Positions 48,169 to 59,850 are shown, counted from the first letter of the stretch. The stretch is DNA of 64,000 nt from Epiperipatus broadwayi (GCA_028023455.1 JAQFVV010012416.1:7547594-7611593); one strand, 5' to 3'. Made by a program: numbers and translations. The notes: generated from the letters alone by a model not told the origin.

Positions 48169-48645
48169 TGTAAGTAGAGGATTTGAACTCAGAATTTCAA
48201 GCACGCTTCAACTATCCACACTATCTAATACAACTGATACACATGACCACACACATGTAGAAAAGATAAATAATCACCAATATACATATTTTGTGCTAAA
48301 CCAGCACTCATCAGTTGGTCCAGATTATCATCTCTCACACATATCAATGCTCAGTATATATTAAGATAGCAAATCTTCATACTTTAATGGACAGGCTTCA
48401 ATCCACTCTAACCTCCAACTTTTCAGCCATCCATATCATTGAAAATCTGATGATGAAAACTCAAATCCCATGCTGATATTAATATTATTGCCATGCCCAT
48501 GTTGACCCAAAGTCACTCTGACCCCTCATGTATAGGACCATATCCATTTACATACATGTGTGGTCATGTGTATCAGTTGCATGAGATAGCATGGATAGTT
48601 GAAGGGTGCTTGAAATTCTGAGTTCAAATTCTCTACTTATAATTT
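48169..48645 (-). mobile_element. Hammerhead-family element with about 88-bp terminal inverted repeats
   Basis: The left terminus (48169-48258, TTGTAAGTAGAGGATTTGAA onward) is the inverse of the right terminus (48557-48645). Inside the left half lies a hammerhead copy (48270-48328). The middle matches the arms and 80-bp units of 42004-42812. Near the right end, GATAGCATGGATAGTTGAAG and GAGTTCAAATTC are an A-box/B-box pair of a tRNA-type Pol III promoter. It is flanked by near-identical TTGTCTTGTTAC(G/T)TAAAT, about 40 bp outside on the left and adjacent on the right. No ORF. Confidence 0.85.
48270..48328 (-). ncRNA. Hammerhead ribozyme copy with G12 lost (probably inactive)
   Basis: Core CTGATGA (48308-48314), full five-pair stem II GTGCT/AGCAC with the 10.1-11.1 G-C pair, stem I ACCAA/TTGGT (48315-48319 with 48276-48280), TGG bulge and outer ATAATC/GATTAT helix. 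Stem III is ATAT/GTAT. The GAAA box reads AAAA (48289-48292), so the catalytic G12 is A, which should abolish or strongly reduce cleavage. Confidence 0.8.
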
Positions 48646-48824
48646 GTCTTGTTACTTAAATTGTGACGCTAAATTTAGAAAAAAAAATTATATGCTTTAA
48701 AAAAGTGAGGGAGAATTGTTAGTTAATTATTGAAAATACTAGTACCATATATTGGTAATAATAGAGTTTGTGAAGACAATGAATTATTGATGAATGCCTT
48801 GTTTGAAAAGAAAAAGATAAAACA
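48646..48824. other. No gene seen
   Basis: Short AT-rich spacer between two foldback elements. Confidence 0.5.
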
Positions 48825-49755
48825 GGCAAAACTCTATATATGCATTGCCACTCAGTGCAAGCCAGAGCAATCAATGAATGCCAGAAGGCTTATGCATAAA
48901 ATCCCCATCAGATGCCTACTCATTGAACATCCCCGGACTAGCCTCCAGCTTGTGGCCATCGTCAGCGAGGAGCCTTGGATCTGAGAGCACTGCACTTAGA
49001 TCTTAGGATCTAATGCAACCCTCCAACAGCCATCCTCCAATTCTACATAACTACAAAACTATGAGACTTAAATTGAAAACACTATAATATTTTCAATCCA
49101 AGCTCATCAGCTTATATAGTCATATAAGTCCGAATTCAGTTCAGTACCTATACATTTTGGTGTCTTTGGTTCTTTAATAACCATAGCCACTACTATCCTA
49201 TTAGGCAGGATTGGTTTTAAGCCAATAAACATCACATGATCATCATTTCTTATGCTTGCTCTCAACTATTATTAAAACAGGCAAAACTCTCTATATGCAT
49301 TGCCACTCAGTGCAAGCCAGAGCAATCAATGGATGCCATAAGGCTTGCACATAAAATCCCCATCCAATGCCTACTCATCCAACATCCTCAGACTAGCCTC
49401 CAGGTTGTGACCCTCATCAGTGAGGAGCCTTGAAAATATAATGTTTTTAATTTAAGTCTCATGGTTTTGTAGTTAAGTATAAATGAAGGATGGCTGCTGG
49501 AGGGTTGCATTAGATCCTAAGATCTAGGTGCAGTACTCTCAGATCCAAAGCTCCTCACTGACAAAGGCCACAGGCTAGTCTGGGAATGTTGGATGAGTAG
49601 GCATTGGATGGGGATTTTATGTACAAGCCTTCTGGCATCCATTGATTGCTCTGGCTTGCACAGAGTGGCAATGCATATAGAGAGTTTTGCCTGTTTTAAT
49701 AACAGATAAGAGCAAGCATAAGAAATGGTGATCATGTGATGTTTATTGGCTTATG
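48825..49755. mobile_element. Foldback family D, nested inverted cluster
   Basis: 48825-49110 and 49430-49720 are inverted copies (AAACAGGCAAAACTCT to AACACTATAAT). The spacer holds a third arm (49214-49430) beginning CCAATAAACATCACATGATC, whose inverse is the terminus near 49725-49752. TTGCCACTCAGTGCAAGCCA occurs at 48845 and 49300 and inverted near 49650. The three ORFs of 65-84 codons here (sharing QAKLSICIATQCKPEQSM-like text) are the same repeat translated, not genes. Confidence 0.85.
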
Positions 49756-51946
49756 AAAAAGATAAACAGAAAGAAATAACGTTTCAGAAACTATAAACTC
49801 ATTTTCCCCATAATCTCTGTTTTATAGTTTCTGAAACTGTTTCAAAAACTACAAAATATGTTAGAAAAACAGAGGCAGGAGCTAAACAAAAAATGGAGTG
49901 TGATGGAATAGTGGTTATTAATAAACTAAAAGTTAAAATATTTTATGAGATAACAAAACATTGTAATAACTAACATTTCTGATTTATATCTCGAATAAAT
50001 ATGAGCTGGGAAGAAAGAAATCTTGCCTATCATCAAGCATTATTATCATTTCAAACTTATTTTATATTGCTTTTATTTCTAGAAGGGAAAAAAGAAGAAG
50101 ATTAAATTGTATTTTTATAGATAAATGAATACTTTATATTAATATAATCATTAAAAAAACAGTAATAACTTAAACAATCCCAGTATCAATAACAATCAAT
50201 AATTTCAAACTGTTGTCAAGGCAACTTCCATTTAACAGCTATATCCGGTTCGTCTCTATTCACATTTGTGAGATAATTATTTAGTAAGGGAAGTACAAGT
50301 AAAAATATTGAATGTTCATTAAAACTACAGTGGTGTTGCATTCTTTATCACTATCGTTCTGGCTAATGTATGCATGATTTGAGTCAGTACTCTCATAGGG
50401 TTGTGAAAGGGAAAAGATTTTATTACTTGATGTTAAAAAATCAAAAACTATAGCTTCTAAGGTTTAAAGTTGCACTCGTGCAATGACTAACTTTTGTTTA
50501 TTTTTCCATTTGTAGGTAAATAAATTTTAATTATTTAAAAAATGGATCAACAAAGCAATTCAATAAACCAATTACATTCTTCTCCTATCCGCTGTGCCGT
50601 TGGTTTAATTTTTAAATATTTTTTTAATGCTATGAAGGTAGAGAAAAATAGGCTTAATGCTTAGATGCAAGAAAAAAAAAGGTAAACTCTGCTCTTTGAG
50701 AAAACATTTTTTCACAAGTACGAAAAAAATGAAACAAAATGCTACCTTGGAATCATATAGTACTTTTAAGAAGGCGAAGAGATGAAAAATGTGTTTAAAA
50801 AAGTATCAAACAAAAGTGGACAAAGGCACATTTGGTCTGCTGCCAGCTTTAATTACATTATGAATCTAGTTATATATATATATTGTGATACTTAATTCAG
50901 GCTAAAACAGTGTAGTAATTTGCGTTATTAAATTTCATTTATATAAAAAAAAAATGCATAAAATATTTATAGAAGTTTAGCAGGCTTTTAACCCAAACTG
51001 ATTTTTATTATATATATATTTTTTTGCATAAAAATTTGAGAAATAGGAGTTTTTTTGTTTCCACAGAACTGATTCTATTGCGACATCTACCGGGAAAATG
51101 TAACTTAAAAAAAACAACAATAATTTTGAGAATATAATCTAATACCATAAATAAAAAAATACAAAGAATTTAAAGTCATTTTATTTCCTAAAACATGTGT
51201 GTCTTTTTAATTAATTAATTACATAATATGTGTGTCTTTTTACATATATCTATTTTGAAATGCGCACATTTTTCTGTACATTTGTACCTTTATTTGAAAA
51301 TGATTGAATTAAAAAAAATTATATAACGATAATGAGAAGTAGGAATATTGAAGTACGTCAGGAAGGATTGTAATAAAGATTACAAGTTAAAAATAAAAAA
51401 TGAAAAAGATATAGATTGTTTTATACATATAAAAAGAGGTATAGTAACATGAAATGAATTCATTAAGGTTATAAATTTAGAAATAGTGTTGAGATTGCTA
51501 ACCGATTTAGCTTGACGTTATAATATAAAACCTTTAGAGGCAGTAACAAATGAATCATTAACAAAAGAGGACAATAGAGGAAATTTTTATGACTTGTTTG
51601 ATTAAAAAAATAAGCAATATTACAGCTATAAATTATAGTAACGTTTAAAATAATGTACTCCTCTATCAAAATAATATTAGAAGGAAAGTACTTTAATAAA
51701 TTGAACTATTTTTGGAAGATAAACTATTAATTACAAATAATTTTTCAAATTCAACTTAAAGATTAGTGATGATCATCTCCCCCCCCCCCTTATATCAAAC
51801 GGATTAATGATGCATCCTATCAAAAATTTGCCCCATAAAGTATGCAACTTTTCCATTTGAAATTATCAGAATAAAGCTAGAAGATATTGTTCTAAATCTG
51901 TGTTTAAACTATCTGTATATAAATTTTCTAATTATGAAGCTGATCC
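49756..51946. other. No confirmed gene
   Basis: AT-rich. A 40-codon frame (ATG at 50541, starting MDQQSNSINQLHSSPIRC) follows an acceptor-like TTTTTCCATTTGTAG ending at 50515, but has no recognisable domain. Short C run at 51779-51789. Confidence 0.4.
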
Positions 51947-51960
51947 ACATCTCCATTGTT

Positions 51961-52065
51961 TTTTTTTCTTATGTGTCACAGCATCAGGCGGGAAGCGAAC
52001 CCGCCAATGTGGGCCAACCGCTTGTAAAGCAGTTGTCACTGACCTCTCGACCACCAATGCTTGAC
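51961..52065 (-). mobile_element. tRNA-derived SINE, family S1, with perfect target-site duplication
   Basis: Minus strand: GTCAAGCATTGGTGGTCGAG, then GGTCAGTGACAACTGC, a long variable-arm region, B-box-like GGCGGGTTCGCTTCCCGCC, TGATGCTGTGACAC and an A tail. TGTCA at the head can pair with TGACA at the end like an acceptor stem. It is flanked by ACATCTCCATTGTT (51947-51960 and 52064-52077), identical over 14 bp. Best copy of the family in the window. Confidence 0.93.
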
Positions 52066-52077
52066 ATCTCCATTGTT

Positions 52078-53097
52078 TTAATTACATTTTTAGAAAACTT
52101 TTACATTAAACAATTCGTTAGACAACTCAGTTCTATGATATAGTTCAGACAAAATCACTGTAAATTCTAAAAATCTTAGGATTGAAATATCAAAAGGTGA
52201 GGTTTATTTTATGATTATCATCTGTGATAATAGTAAAATCATAATTTTATAAATTACATTCTTATTATAGCTAATGACGTCAGAGTTTAAGATCATATAT
52301 TTCGATAAGGGATTTTTCACAAGAAAAAAGTTTCGTTGCACTGATATTTATGTTCTTGTGAATATAAGTTTTTGGAAAATAATTTCATTGAATGAAAAAA
52401 GATTGCACAATGTTGAATTTACTGTGATGTTTAACTATTGTCAGAATTTCTTAAAATATCTATAAAAGAATGATGATATTAAAAGTTGATTTGGAAAATA
52501 ATATCTGAGCACATTTTATTGAGATCTCTGCTTCAGTATCATGTTCAGAAAATTCAGGGAAATTATGTCTTACCTTTGTTTTTATCAATGTTTTATTTTT
52601 TAATTGTATCAATACAAATAACAGGCTTAATTTTTCTTCTTGGGCATTTTAATGCACATGTTAAATAAATGAATAAATCATTCATAAAATTATTGAAAAT
52701 GATTTTTATTTGTTTTGTGAGCATAAACATTTTACTGCTATTGAATTTTATTAATATATGGATTGACTGTTATTTTATCCTCTTCACAAAATACTTATCA
52801 ACTCATCCCTCTTTATTCATTGATAAAAATTGTAAATAAATCAAACAAATCCATCTTTCTTATTTACTTTTTCAATGCTTATATTATTAAAATTAGTCCA
52901 TCTAACAGTTTCGATTGCCCAGCAATCTTCCTCAGAACTACAAGACAGAGATAAATATATGAATACACAAATGCTTAATCATATAAACATATATTATTAT
53001 ATCTACTTGTAACTGATTCATTTGTTCACATATATTTTATTATCTATATCGATAAATATATATATATATATGCATACGTACTATATATATATATTAA
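52078..53097. other. No gene seen; (TA)n tract
   Basis: AT-rich with several chance ORFs. TA microsatellites lie at about 53056-53071 and 53082-53095. Confidence 0.5.
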
Positions 53098-53386
53098 GTA
53101 ATTATACTCCATATTTATACATCCTTATTTAAATACAATACATAAATAATTCCCACCTTTAATATATCTATGCCAAATATGTACACATATATACCTTAAA
53201 CATATATATGTGTATAAACACTAAACTACTCAAAATATATGGTGTAGTTTTGAGTACTTTAGTGTATGTCTATATGTTTAAGTTATATATGTGTATATAT
53301 TTAGTATAGACATCTTGAAGGTAGTATTTATTTATGTATTATATATAAATAGTGATAATATATGTATGTGTAGTATAATTGATGGA
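53098..53386. repeat. AT-rich palindrome next to the RTE 3' end
   Basis: 53098-53236 and 53251-53386 are inverted copies (AATTATACT.CA.ATT.AT.C, TACATAAATAA, ATATATACACATATATA, ACTAAA.TACTCAAAA) around a short centre. Arms are about 135 bp. Confidence 0.8.
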
Positions 53387-53398
53387 TACATATAGTTG

Positions 53399-55918
53399 GT
53401 CATCATCATCATCATCAAACATTATCAATTCACTGCAGGATGAAGGTCTCTCCAAGTTCAATCCATCTTCTCCAATCTTTAGCTTCTCTTCTCCACATCA
53501 CCCCTGCACACTTTTTTATTTCATCCATCCATGTCACATGTGGTCTCTTTATGGGTCTCTTACAATCTCTTGGAATCCAGTTTTAAATTTCAATTGTCCA
53601 CCTATTATCATCTTTTCTAGAAATATGTCCAGCCTAACTCCACTTCAATCTTTTAATTTTTTCAATGAGGTCAGTAACACCTGTTTGTTCTTTTACCCAT
53701 ATATTGTATTTTCAATCTCTTCTTATTACTTCTAACGTGCATCTCTCCAATCTTCTTTGAGTGGTCTGAAGTCTCTATATTACTCTTTTATTAAGTGTCC
53801 AAGTCTGAGGTAAGAACTGGTAAAACACATTTATTAAAAACCTTTCTTTTCAAACACATAGGCATATTTCCTTTTAGTATCAAGTTATTTCTACCAAAAG
53901 CACTCCAACCAAGTTTAATTCTATGATTAATTTCATCCATTATGTTTCCATCTGTATTAATAATCTGACCAAGGTATTTGTAGCTGTTAACTTCTTCTAA
54001 CTCATCATAATCAATCTTTATTTTCATATTTTGAAAAAATCCATTGAACATTACTTTAGTCTTTTTAACATTTATCTTTAGTCCTACTTTCCTACTTTCA
54101 TCTGATAACTCCTGCAACATTTCCTGCAGCTCTAAAGCATTATTTGCAAAAACAACTACATCATCTGCAAAATCTAAATGACTTAAATAATCTCCATTTA
54201 CTTTCACTCCTTTAGCTTCCCATTTTAATCCACAAAATACTTCTTGCAGCACTGCTGTAAAAAGTTTTGGAGATATGGAATCACCCTGTCTTACACCCTT
54301 CTCAATGTTGACTTTCCCAGTATCATTATGTAATCTAATTGTTGCTGTTGCATTTTTATAAATATTCTTTAAAATATGACAATATCCTGGATCTATACCT
54401 TGATGATCCAATGCTTTAATCACTGAAGAAATGTTTATAGAATCAAATGCCTTTTCATAATCTACAAATCCAAAGCATAATGGCAACTCATATTCATTTG
54501 TCCTTTCTATAACTTCTCTCAATACCTGGATATGATCTACTGTACTAAAACCACTTTTAAATCCAGCTTGTTCTCTTGGTTGGTGGAAATCCAATGTTCT
54601 CTGTAGACGAGTTGTAATTATCTTGGTAAAAATTTTGTATAAAACTGATAAAAGGCTGATAGGTCTGTAATTTCTAATATCTTCTTTATCATCTTTTTTA
54701 AATATTAATATTAATACTGCATTCTTCCAATCATCTGGTACATCTTTATCATTTAGACATTTGGTATATAACTTTGCTAAAAAAATTTCTATTTCTTCAC
54801 CTGCTTCTTTTAATATATCAATTATAATTCCATCATTACCTGAAGCTTTTCCTTTCTTCATAAATTTAATTGCATGTCTCACTTCTTCATTTAAAATTCT
54901 GGGCAATTCGGAAGATATAATAGATATAGGAGGTACTTGTTTTTTATTACTATATAATTCTTGATAGAAGTCTTCTACCCATTTCATGATGTCATCTCTC
55001 TTTTTAGTAATAATTCCATCTTTTTTTCTTATTGCAGATATAAATTTCCTACCAATATCAAAATGTTGTTTTACACTCTTGAGACTTTTATTCTCTTCTA
55101 CAGCTTTCCTTGCTAGTTCACAGTTATACTTTCTTATATCATTTTCAACTCTTTTCCGCACCATTTTAAAAAATTCAAGATATTCAATCCTTTTTAATGC
55201 ATCATTTTTGTATATTTTCATATTTCTTCTTTTCTTCATAAATTGTCTAGTCTCAGTAGAAATTTTATTGGTCAATTGCTGCTTCTTTCTGCCAGTTATA
55301 TTTGTTGCAGTTTTTAAAAGTGTATCAGTTATTTTCTTATTTATTTCATTCAAATCTGAATCATGTTCAAAATCTACTAATACTTGAAACCGATTTGTAA
55401 GTTCTAATTTAAATTCATTAGAATGTTTCTGAAGATTAGGAATATCAACTGTAAATATTGTTTTTCTTAATAATTTTTGTCTCTCTAGTTTTGCATTAAC
55501 ACGTATCTTACAGCTTACTAATCAATGATCACTTCCTGTGTTAAATTTATTAAGAACATTACAATCTTGAAATATGTATTTTCTGTTAGTCAAAATATAA
55601 TCCAATTCTGCTGTACCTTCATTTGGATGCTTCCATGTCCATTTCCTTTTAACATTTTTCTCAAAAAAAGAATTCATAATATAAAGTTTTTTCTGCAAAC
55701 TCCACAAGTCTATGTCCTCTCTCATTTCTATTACCATAACCAAAATTACCTACAGCACTTTCATCTTTTATTTGTTTACCAATTCTAGCATTAAAGTCTC
55801 CCATAACAATTTTAAAATGTTGTTTACTCTGATCAAAAGCCTTTTGTACATCCATATTAAAATCTTCTACTACTTCAGCACTGTGAGAACTTGTTGGGGC
55901 ATAATCCAAATTATCTGC
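53399..55918 (-). mobile_element. RTE-clade (BovB-like) non-LTR retrotransposon, 5'-truncated
   Basis: About 2.5 kb. On the minus strand it begins inside the endonuclease (DYAPTSS near 55880-55909), continues through RT, and ends with a short 3' UTR and a (GAT)n/(ATC)n microsatellite tail at 53399-53417. Such tails are a known trait of RTE elements. Full-length relatives are usually a little over 3 kb, so a few hundred bp of the 5' end are missing. Confidence 0.92.
53430..55909 (-). pseudogene. Endonuclease-reverse transcriptase of the RTE element (few lesions)
   Basis: Endonuclease: FKIVMGDFNARIG, GYGNRNERGHRLVEFAEK, RKWTWKHPNEGTAELDYIL and GSDH. A 1-base frameshift lies in an A run near 55690, and a TGA follows GSDH where relatives have Arg (consistent with CGA to TGA). 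RT is open from 55519 to 53791 (520 codons from Met at 55353): GKASGNDGIIIDILKEAG, NYRPISLLSVLYKIFTKII, FVDYEKAFDSI, GVRQGDSISPKLF, FADD (54160-54171) and KTKVMFNG. A shift near 53800 leads into the C-terminal segment (AGHISRKDDNRWT, VTWMDEIKKCAG, WIELGETFILQ), which has four more stops and ends at TGA 53430-53432. Confidence 0.92.
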
Positions 55919-56613
55919 ATTTGGTATCTGCTATTAAGCTGTATAACTAATCTTAATATATATTTGGTATATATGTATATATCAATATAAGTATTAAGAT
56001 ATATGTGAAGAAATGAATCTTGGACAAGTAGATATAAGGTTGCGCTCCGAGTAACTGTCACAGAGATTAATTTTAATAAAATAAGGATTGACTGTTATGA
56101 ATAGTCAGTTTAAACATAAATGTTTTTTATAAAAATATTTGGAAGCATTAATGATTGTATCAGTGATATCTTACTATAATGATCATATTTGTACATTAAT
56201 GCAACAAAATCTAGAATTTTATTAAACCATCCCAAGGCTGATCGAAATGAGGTTGTTGAGACTCCGAATCCAATCTCACCTTAGTTACTTTACCAATGCT
56301 CAAAGATTTACCATCTTATGGATGACATATATGAGGCCACACATTTCTTTTATTTATGTGCTGGCAGTAGCACATCGATAGAACATGAGACTATAATTTA
56401 AGACTGGCATATTCACATAGTATAGGTATATAAACATGACCCAACCAACAGATATCACTAAATTTGGATTGTGATTCATAAATAACTAAATAATAATCAA
56501 TAATTAACTAATGAATAATGAGCAAAAATTGAGACACTAAGCAACGTTATATTTTAAATAAATTTAATATAAGCCAAATTTAAGATAAAATAAAAGAAAC
56601 AAAGTATGTGAAA
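55919..56613. other. No gene seen
   Basis: AT-rich flank left of the truncated RTE 5' end. A weak A-box-like CTGGCAGTAGCACATCGATA occurs near 56364 with no convincing B-box. Confidence 0.4.
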
Positions 56614-56805
56614 TTTGTCTTACTCACAGGTGATGATGATTTTATAGGTTGCAAAGCTATTAAATTCAAATATTTGGTATTTTATCTCACTCACAGGTGA
56701 TGATGATTTTACATGTTTACATGCTATTAACTCAAATATTTGATATTTTATCTCACTTGCAGGTAATGATGATTTTATAGATTACAATTTATTTAGTCTT
56801 CATGA
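56614..56805. repeat. Three-copy tandem repeat, period 66-67 bp
   Basis: ACTCACAGGTGATGATGATT at 56622 and 56689 and ACTTGCAGGTAATGATGATT at 56755. Each is followed by TTATA.GTT, a CTATTAA segment and TTCAAATATTTG.TATTTTA. Confidence 0.92.
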
Positions 56806-58944
56806 GGTTTATTATTACAGTCTTAGAAATTGATTTCAAGTTTAGCTCATGATTATCTATGCCCTATTTATGCTATGCCAATGAGAATTAGATTTGCTTT
56901 GGTTAATTTGCAGAAGTGATTATCATTAATTATAAACAACCTTTTTATTCAATGAGCAATATATTTCTCTATATAGATTAAAAACTTACAAAATTAGATT
57001 CTGGTTCAGATCAAAGCTGAAACATGAATTATTATGGTGGGATGAACTGATGGTGGGTAGTAAGACTCCAGATACCAAGGCATATATAAAATACATAATC
57101 TGAGTCTGTGCATCTCAAATGTGTGCTTGCTCACATGATTCATTATTGTGTAATTGGTTCCCTTTGACCATGCTAATTGCTGTGAAAAAGACCTTTTAGT
57201 CTGGGTGATCGAACAGCTTATAAGAGATATCTGGATCCTTTTTGCTCCAGTCCTAAATGAGAGTAATGGGGTGGGTCTTAAAACCAAAGTCCATTTTAAA
57301 AGAAAGCTGTCCAAACTAAGAGTAATGGGGTGGCCATTAAAACCAAAGCCCATTCAATATAATATACAACAATAAGTAAAGGTGCATGTGTGCTTCCTAA
57401 GAACACGTTCACCCCACTGACTACATCATTATATAACTAAAATTATGATGCAAAACATTAGTTTGCTTCCATAAAACCACCATAAATCAGTTCATAAATT
57501 AGCATTTATAATTATGTTACTAAAGAAATATAATGAATCTAATTTATTAAGATATCTATATAGGTATTCATATAAATCTAAGGAGAGCTACAGTATATTT
57601 TGGAATAATTATACAGTTAAATTTTAACTTTATGCTGTATTTCATCACATCTGCTAAATATTAACCAACTAGTTCATTTATAGCAAATCTATCTTTAAGC
57701 ATTTATAATCGCTTAATTATCAATAAATATTATTTTACTCATTTCAGAAGGGAGTTTTGTTTGTGCACTAATAAATGCAAAATTATATAAGTGTGAGAAC
57801 ATCTAATCATTTCTTAATAATTAATTTAAATATTAATAAACTCCATTCTGAATAAAACATAGCATAAATACATAAATAAATAATTGAAAATAATATAGGC
57901 ATAGACTTAACTTTAAAATATATAAAATTATAGATAAGATTTGGCTTTATTTTGCTTAATTATAATGAAATGAAATTAAAATAGCTTAAATCTTATTAAA
58001 TTCAATTAAATCGTTAAATAAATTGGGCAAGACTTACAAATTAAATATTAAAATAAAATTACATTTTAGTTTAGAAATTAATATTTGGGAAGTTTGAAAT
58101 AAATTAGTTTAATCAATATAGGCCATTTATAGTAATTTTAGCTAGCTTTGAGAAGTTAGTAGATTTAGTTTAAATGTTCATTTTTAAAATCTTCAGAAAT
58201 TGGTTACCACTTTAAGTTCTGTTGTCTGGCATGATTGCTTGATCTTAGGCATCTTCCTGTTCTTACTGCTACTGGGCTGTTGTTTCAGGTATCCCTGCTT
58301 CTTGTAGACCACTCTCGGGATCAGAAAGCAAGTTTATTGCCTTTCTACCCCACAAAAGTCATCTTGTACAATTTGATTACTTTAACAATATTCTCATAAT
58401 TAAGTGAGTCCTCAAAATGGCTGAAGTAAGGTTTATCTATTGACCCCCTCTTTCTTTCACATTGACTACCATTGTTTTCCAGTTTTACAGGTGGGTTCCT
58501 CAATTTTGACCAGGTTAATTTATTCAAACTTATTTTAAAATCTATTTTTATTTTAACTTTTTAAATAGGTCAAAATATAGTAAGAAGGATTAATTTTATT
58601 AAATTATTTTTTTACGAAAAACAAATCTGAAATTGAGTAAACATTTTACTCTATATGTAACATATTTAAGCTTAATTGATCTATATATGCAGAAATATTA
58701 TAATTTCTATATTAACTTTACAATAATATTTAAAATATAAGAAAATCTATAATGCTTTAAATCTATAACACTGTTTCTTTTTTGCATATATGTAGGTTTT
58801 GGTTACACATACAGCAAGATTTAAATTTATTAAAATAAAAATACGTGCGAATACATTGATTTATTACACATATAGATGTGCATCCAACAATATAGGCTAT
58901 AATATATGCACACACATATAATTATAATTATAAATTTTAAAATT
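56806..58944. other. No confirmed gene; small duplication
   Basis: GAGTAATGGGGTGG...TTAAAACCAAAG.CCATT occurs at about 57261-57296 and 57320-57352 (59-bp offset). A 60-codon minus-strand frame at 58345-58527 is not recognised. The rest is AT-rich. Confidence 0.5.
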
Positions 58945-59225
58945 TAGTCTAATATATGAGGATTGAAAATATCAGAGAGAGAAAGAGAAACTGGATTGGA
59001 CATATATTAAGAAGAGATTATAGTTTAGTGAAAGATGTTTTGGAGGGAATGGTGAGTGGAATTAAAAAGAGGGGATGGAAGAGATGTGACATTATTGGAT
59101 GATATAAGAGATGGAAAGGCTTATGTGGAATTGAGGAGATTGAATGGAAGAATAGATGAACTGATGTAGTGACTACTCTTTGGACCTGTCTATTGGACAG
59201 ACTACTATTGATTGATTGATAGCAT
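58945..59225 (+). pseudogene. C-terminal tail of RTE-like retrotransposon with (GATT)n end
   Basis: Reads RIENIRERE.NWIGHILRRD, SLVKDVLEGMVSGIKKRG, then a stop, EIEWKNR, VVTTLWTCLLDRLL, ending in TTGATTGATTGAT (59208-59220). The GHILRRD and TTLWTC segments match the fragment at 23700-24290. Strongly 5'-truncated, as usual for this class. Confidence 0.78.
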
Positions 59226-59680
59226 ATAGTAGGTGAAATAGGATGATAGCTAGATCTGACTGTTTCATATCATTAAAGTCATGGGGAAATTTATTAATTT
59301 TAATAGATAAATGCCTTTATTCCTGGTTTAAATATTATTAATTTATAAATTATCAATGATAGTTTTGCCCTATGTTAATAATAATATAGCTCATAGTGCC
59401 TTCAACATTTCCTTCTTGCTTTAGCTTAATTTCTGTTCTAAAAGACAAAATATCACAATCATACTACTAAGTATATGTATATCTAAACAAATTAGCTAAG
59501 AAAAGAGAAAATTATAACATACCAGTTGAATAACACAAAATACAATAACCATCAGATAAGTGCAAGGTGTATATATATATATATATATATTTAAATAGAC
59601 TAACTAAACGTAAAAATATATAAAATGAACACATCAGATCAAAATATATATTTGATCTTTAAGTAGGATGGGTATTATCG
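59226..59680. other. No gene seen; (TA)n tract
   Basis: TA microsatellite at about 59568-59590; otherwise AT-rich. Confidence 0.6.
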
Positions 59681-59684
59681 GATG

Positions 59685-59850
59685 CAATCCTACATGGTTT
59701 TAAACTTCGTGCAATGTATGTACAGATGGTCTTGTTGTTTGTTTCCAACAGGAAGGCATTATTTCTTTTGCACACTTTAATTCTGTAAGGACCTCTGTAT
59801 CGTGGGTAAATTTTATGGAGCTTTTAAAGAGATTTATTGCTTTTCTGGTG
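59685..59850 (-). pseudogene. Integrase C-terminal (GPY/F-type) fragment of an LTR retroelement
   Basis: The minus strand reads KLHKIYPRYRGPYRIKVCKR and shortly after NNAFLLETNNK and IARSLKPC. This is the GPY motif layout of gypsy-type integrase C-termini (K..P.+.GPY+I..V, then a turn and LKP). A TAA lies four codons upstream. No LTR was recognised nearby. It is separate from the element at 36-40 kb. Confidence 0.5.

Noticed and set aside
48730-49735. Three ORFs of 65-84 codons with nearly the same protein text
   Set aside because: Same foldback arm translated in different copies and orientations; no conserved start or end.
53379-55788. Plus-strand ORFs of 67-133 codons over the RTE region
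   Set aside because: Shadows of the minus-strand reverse transcriptase.
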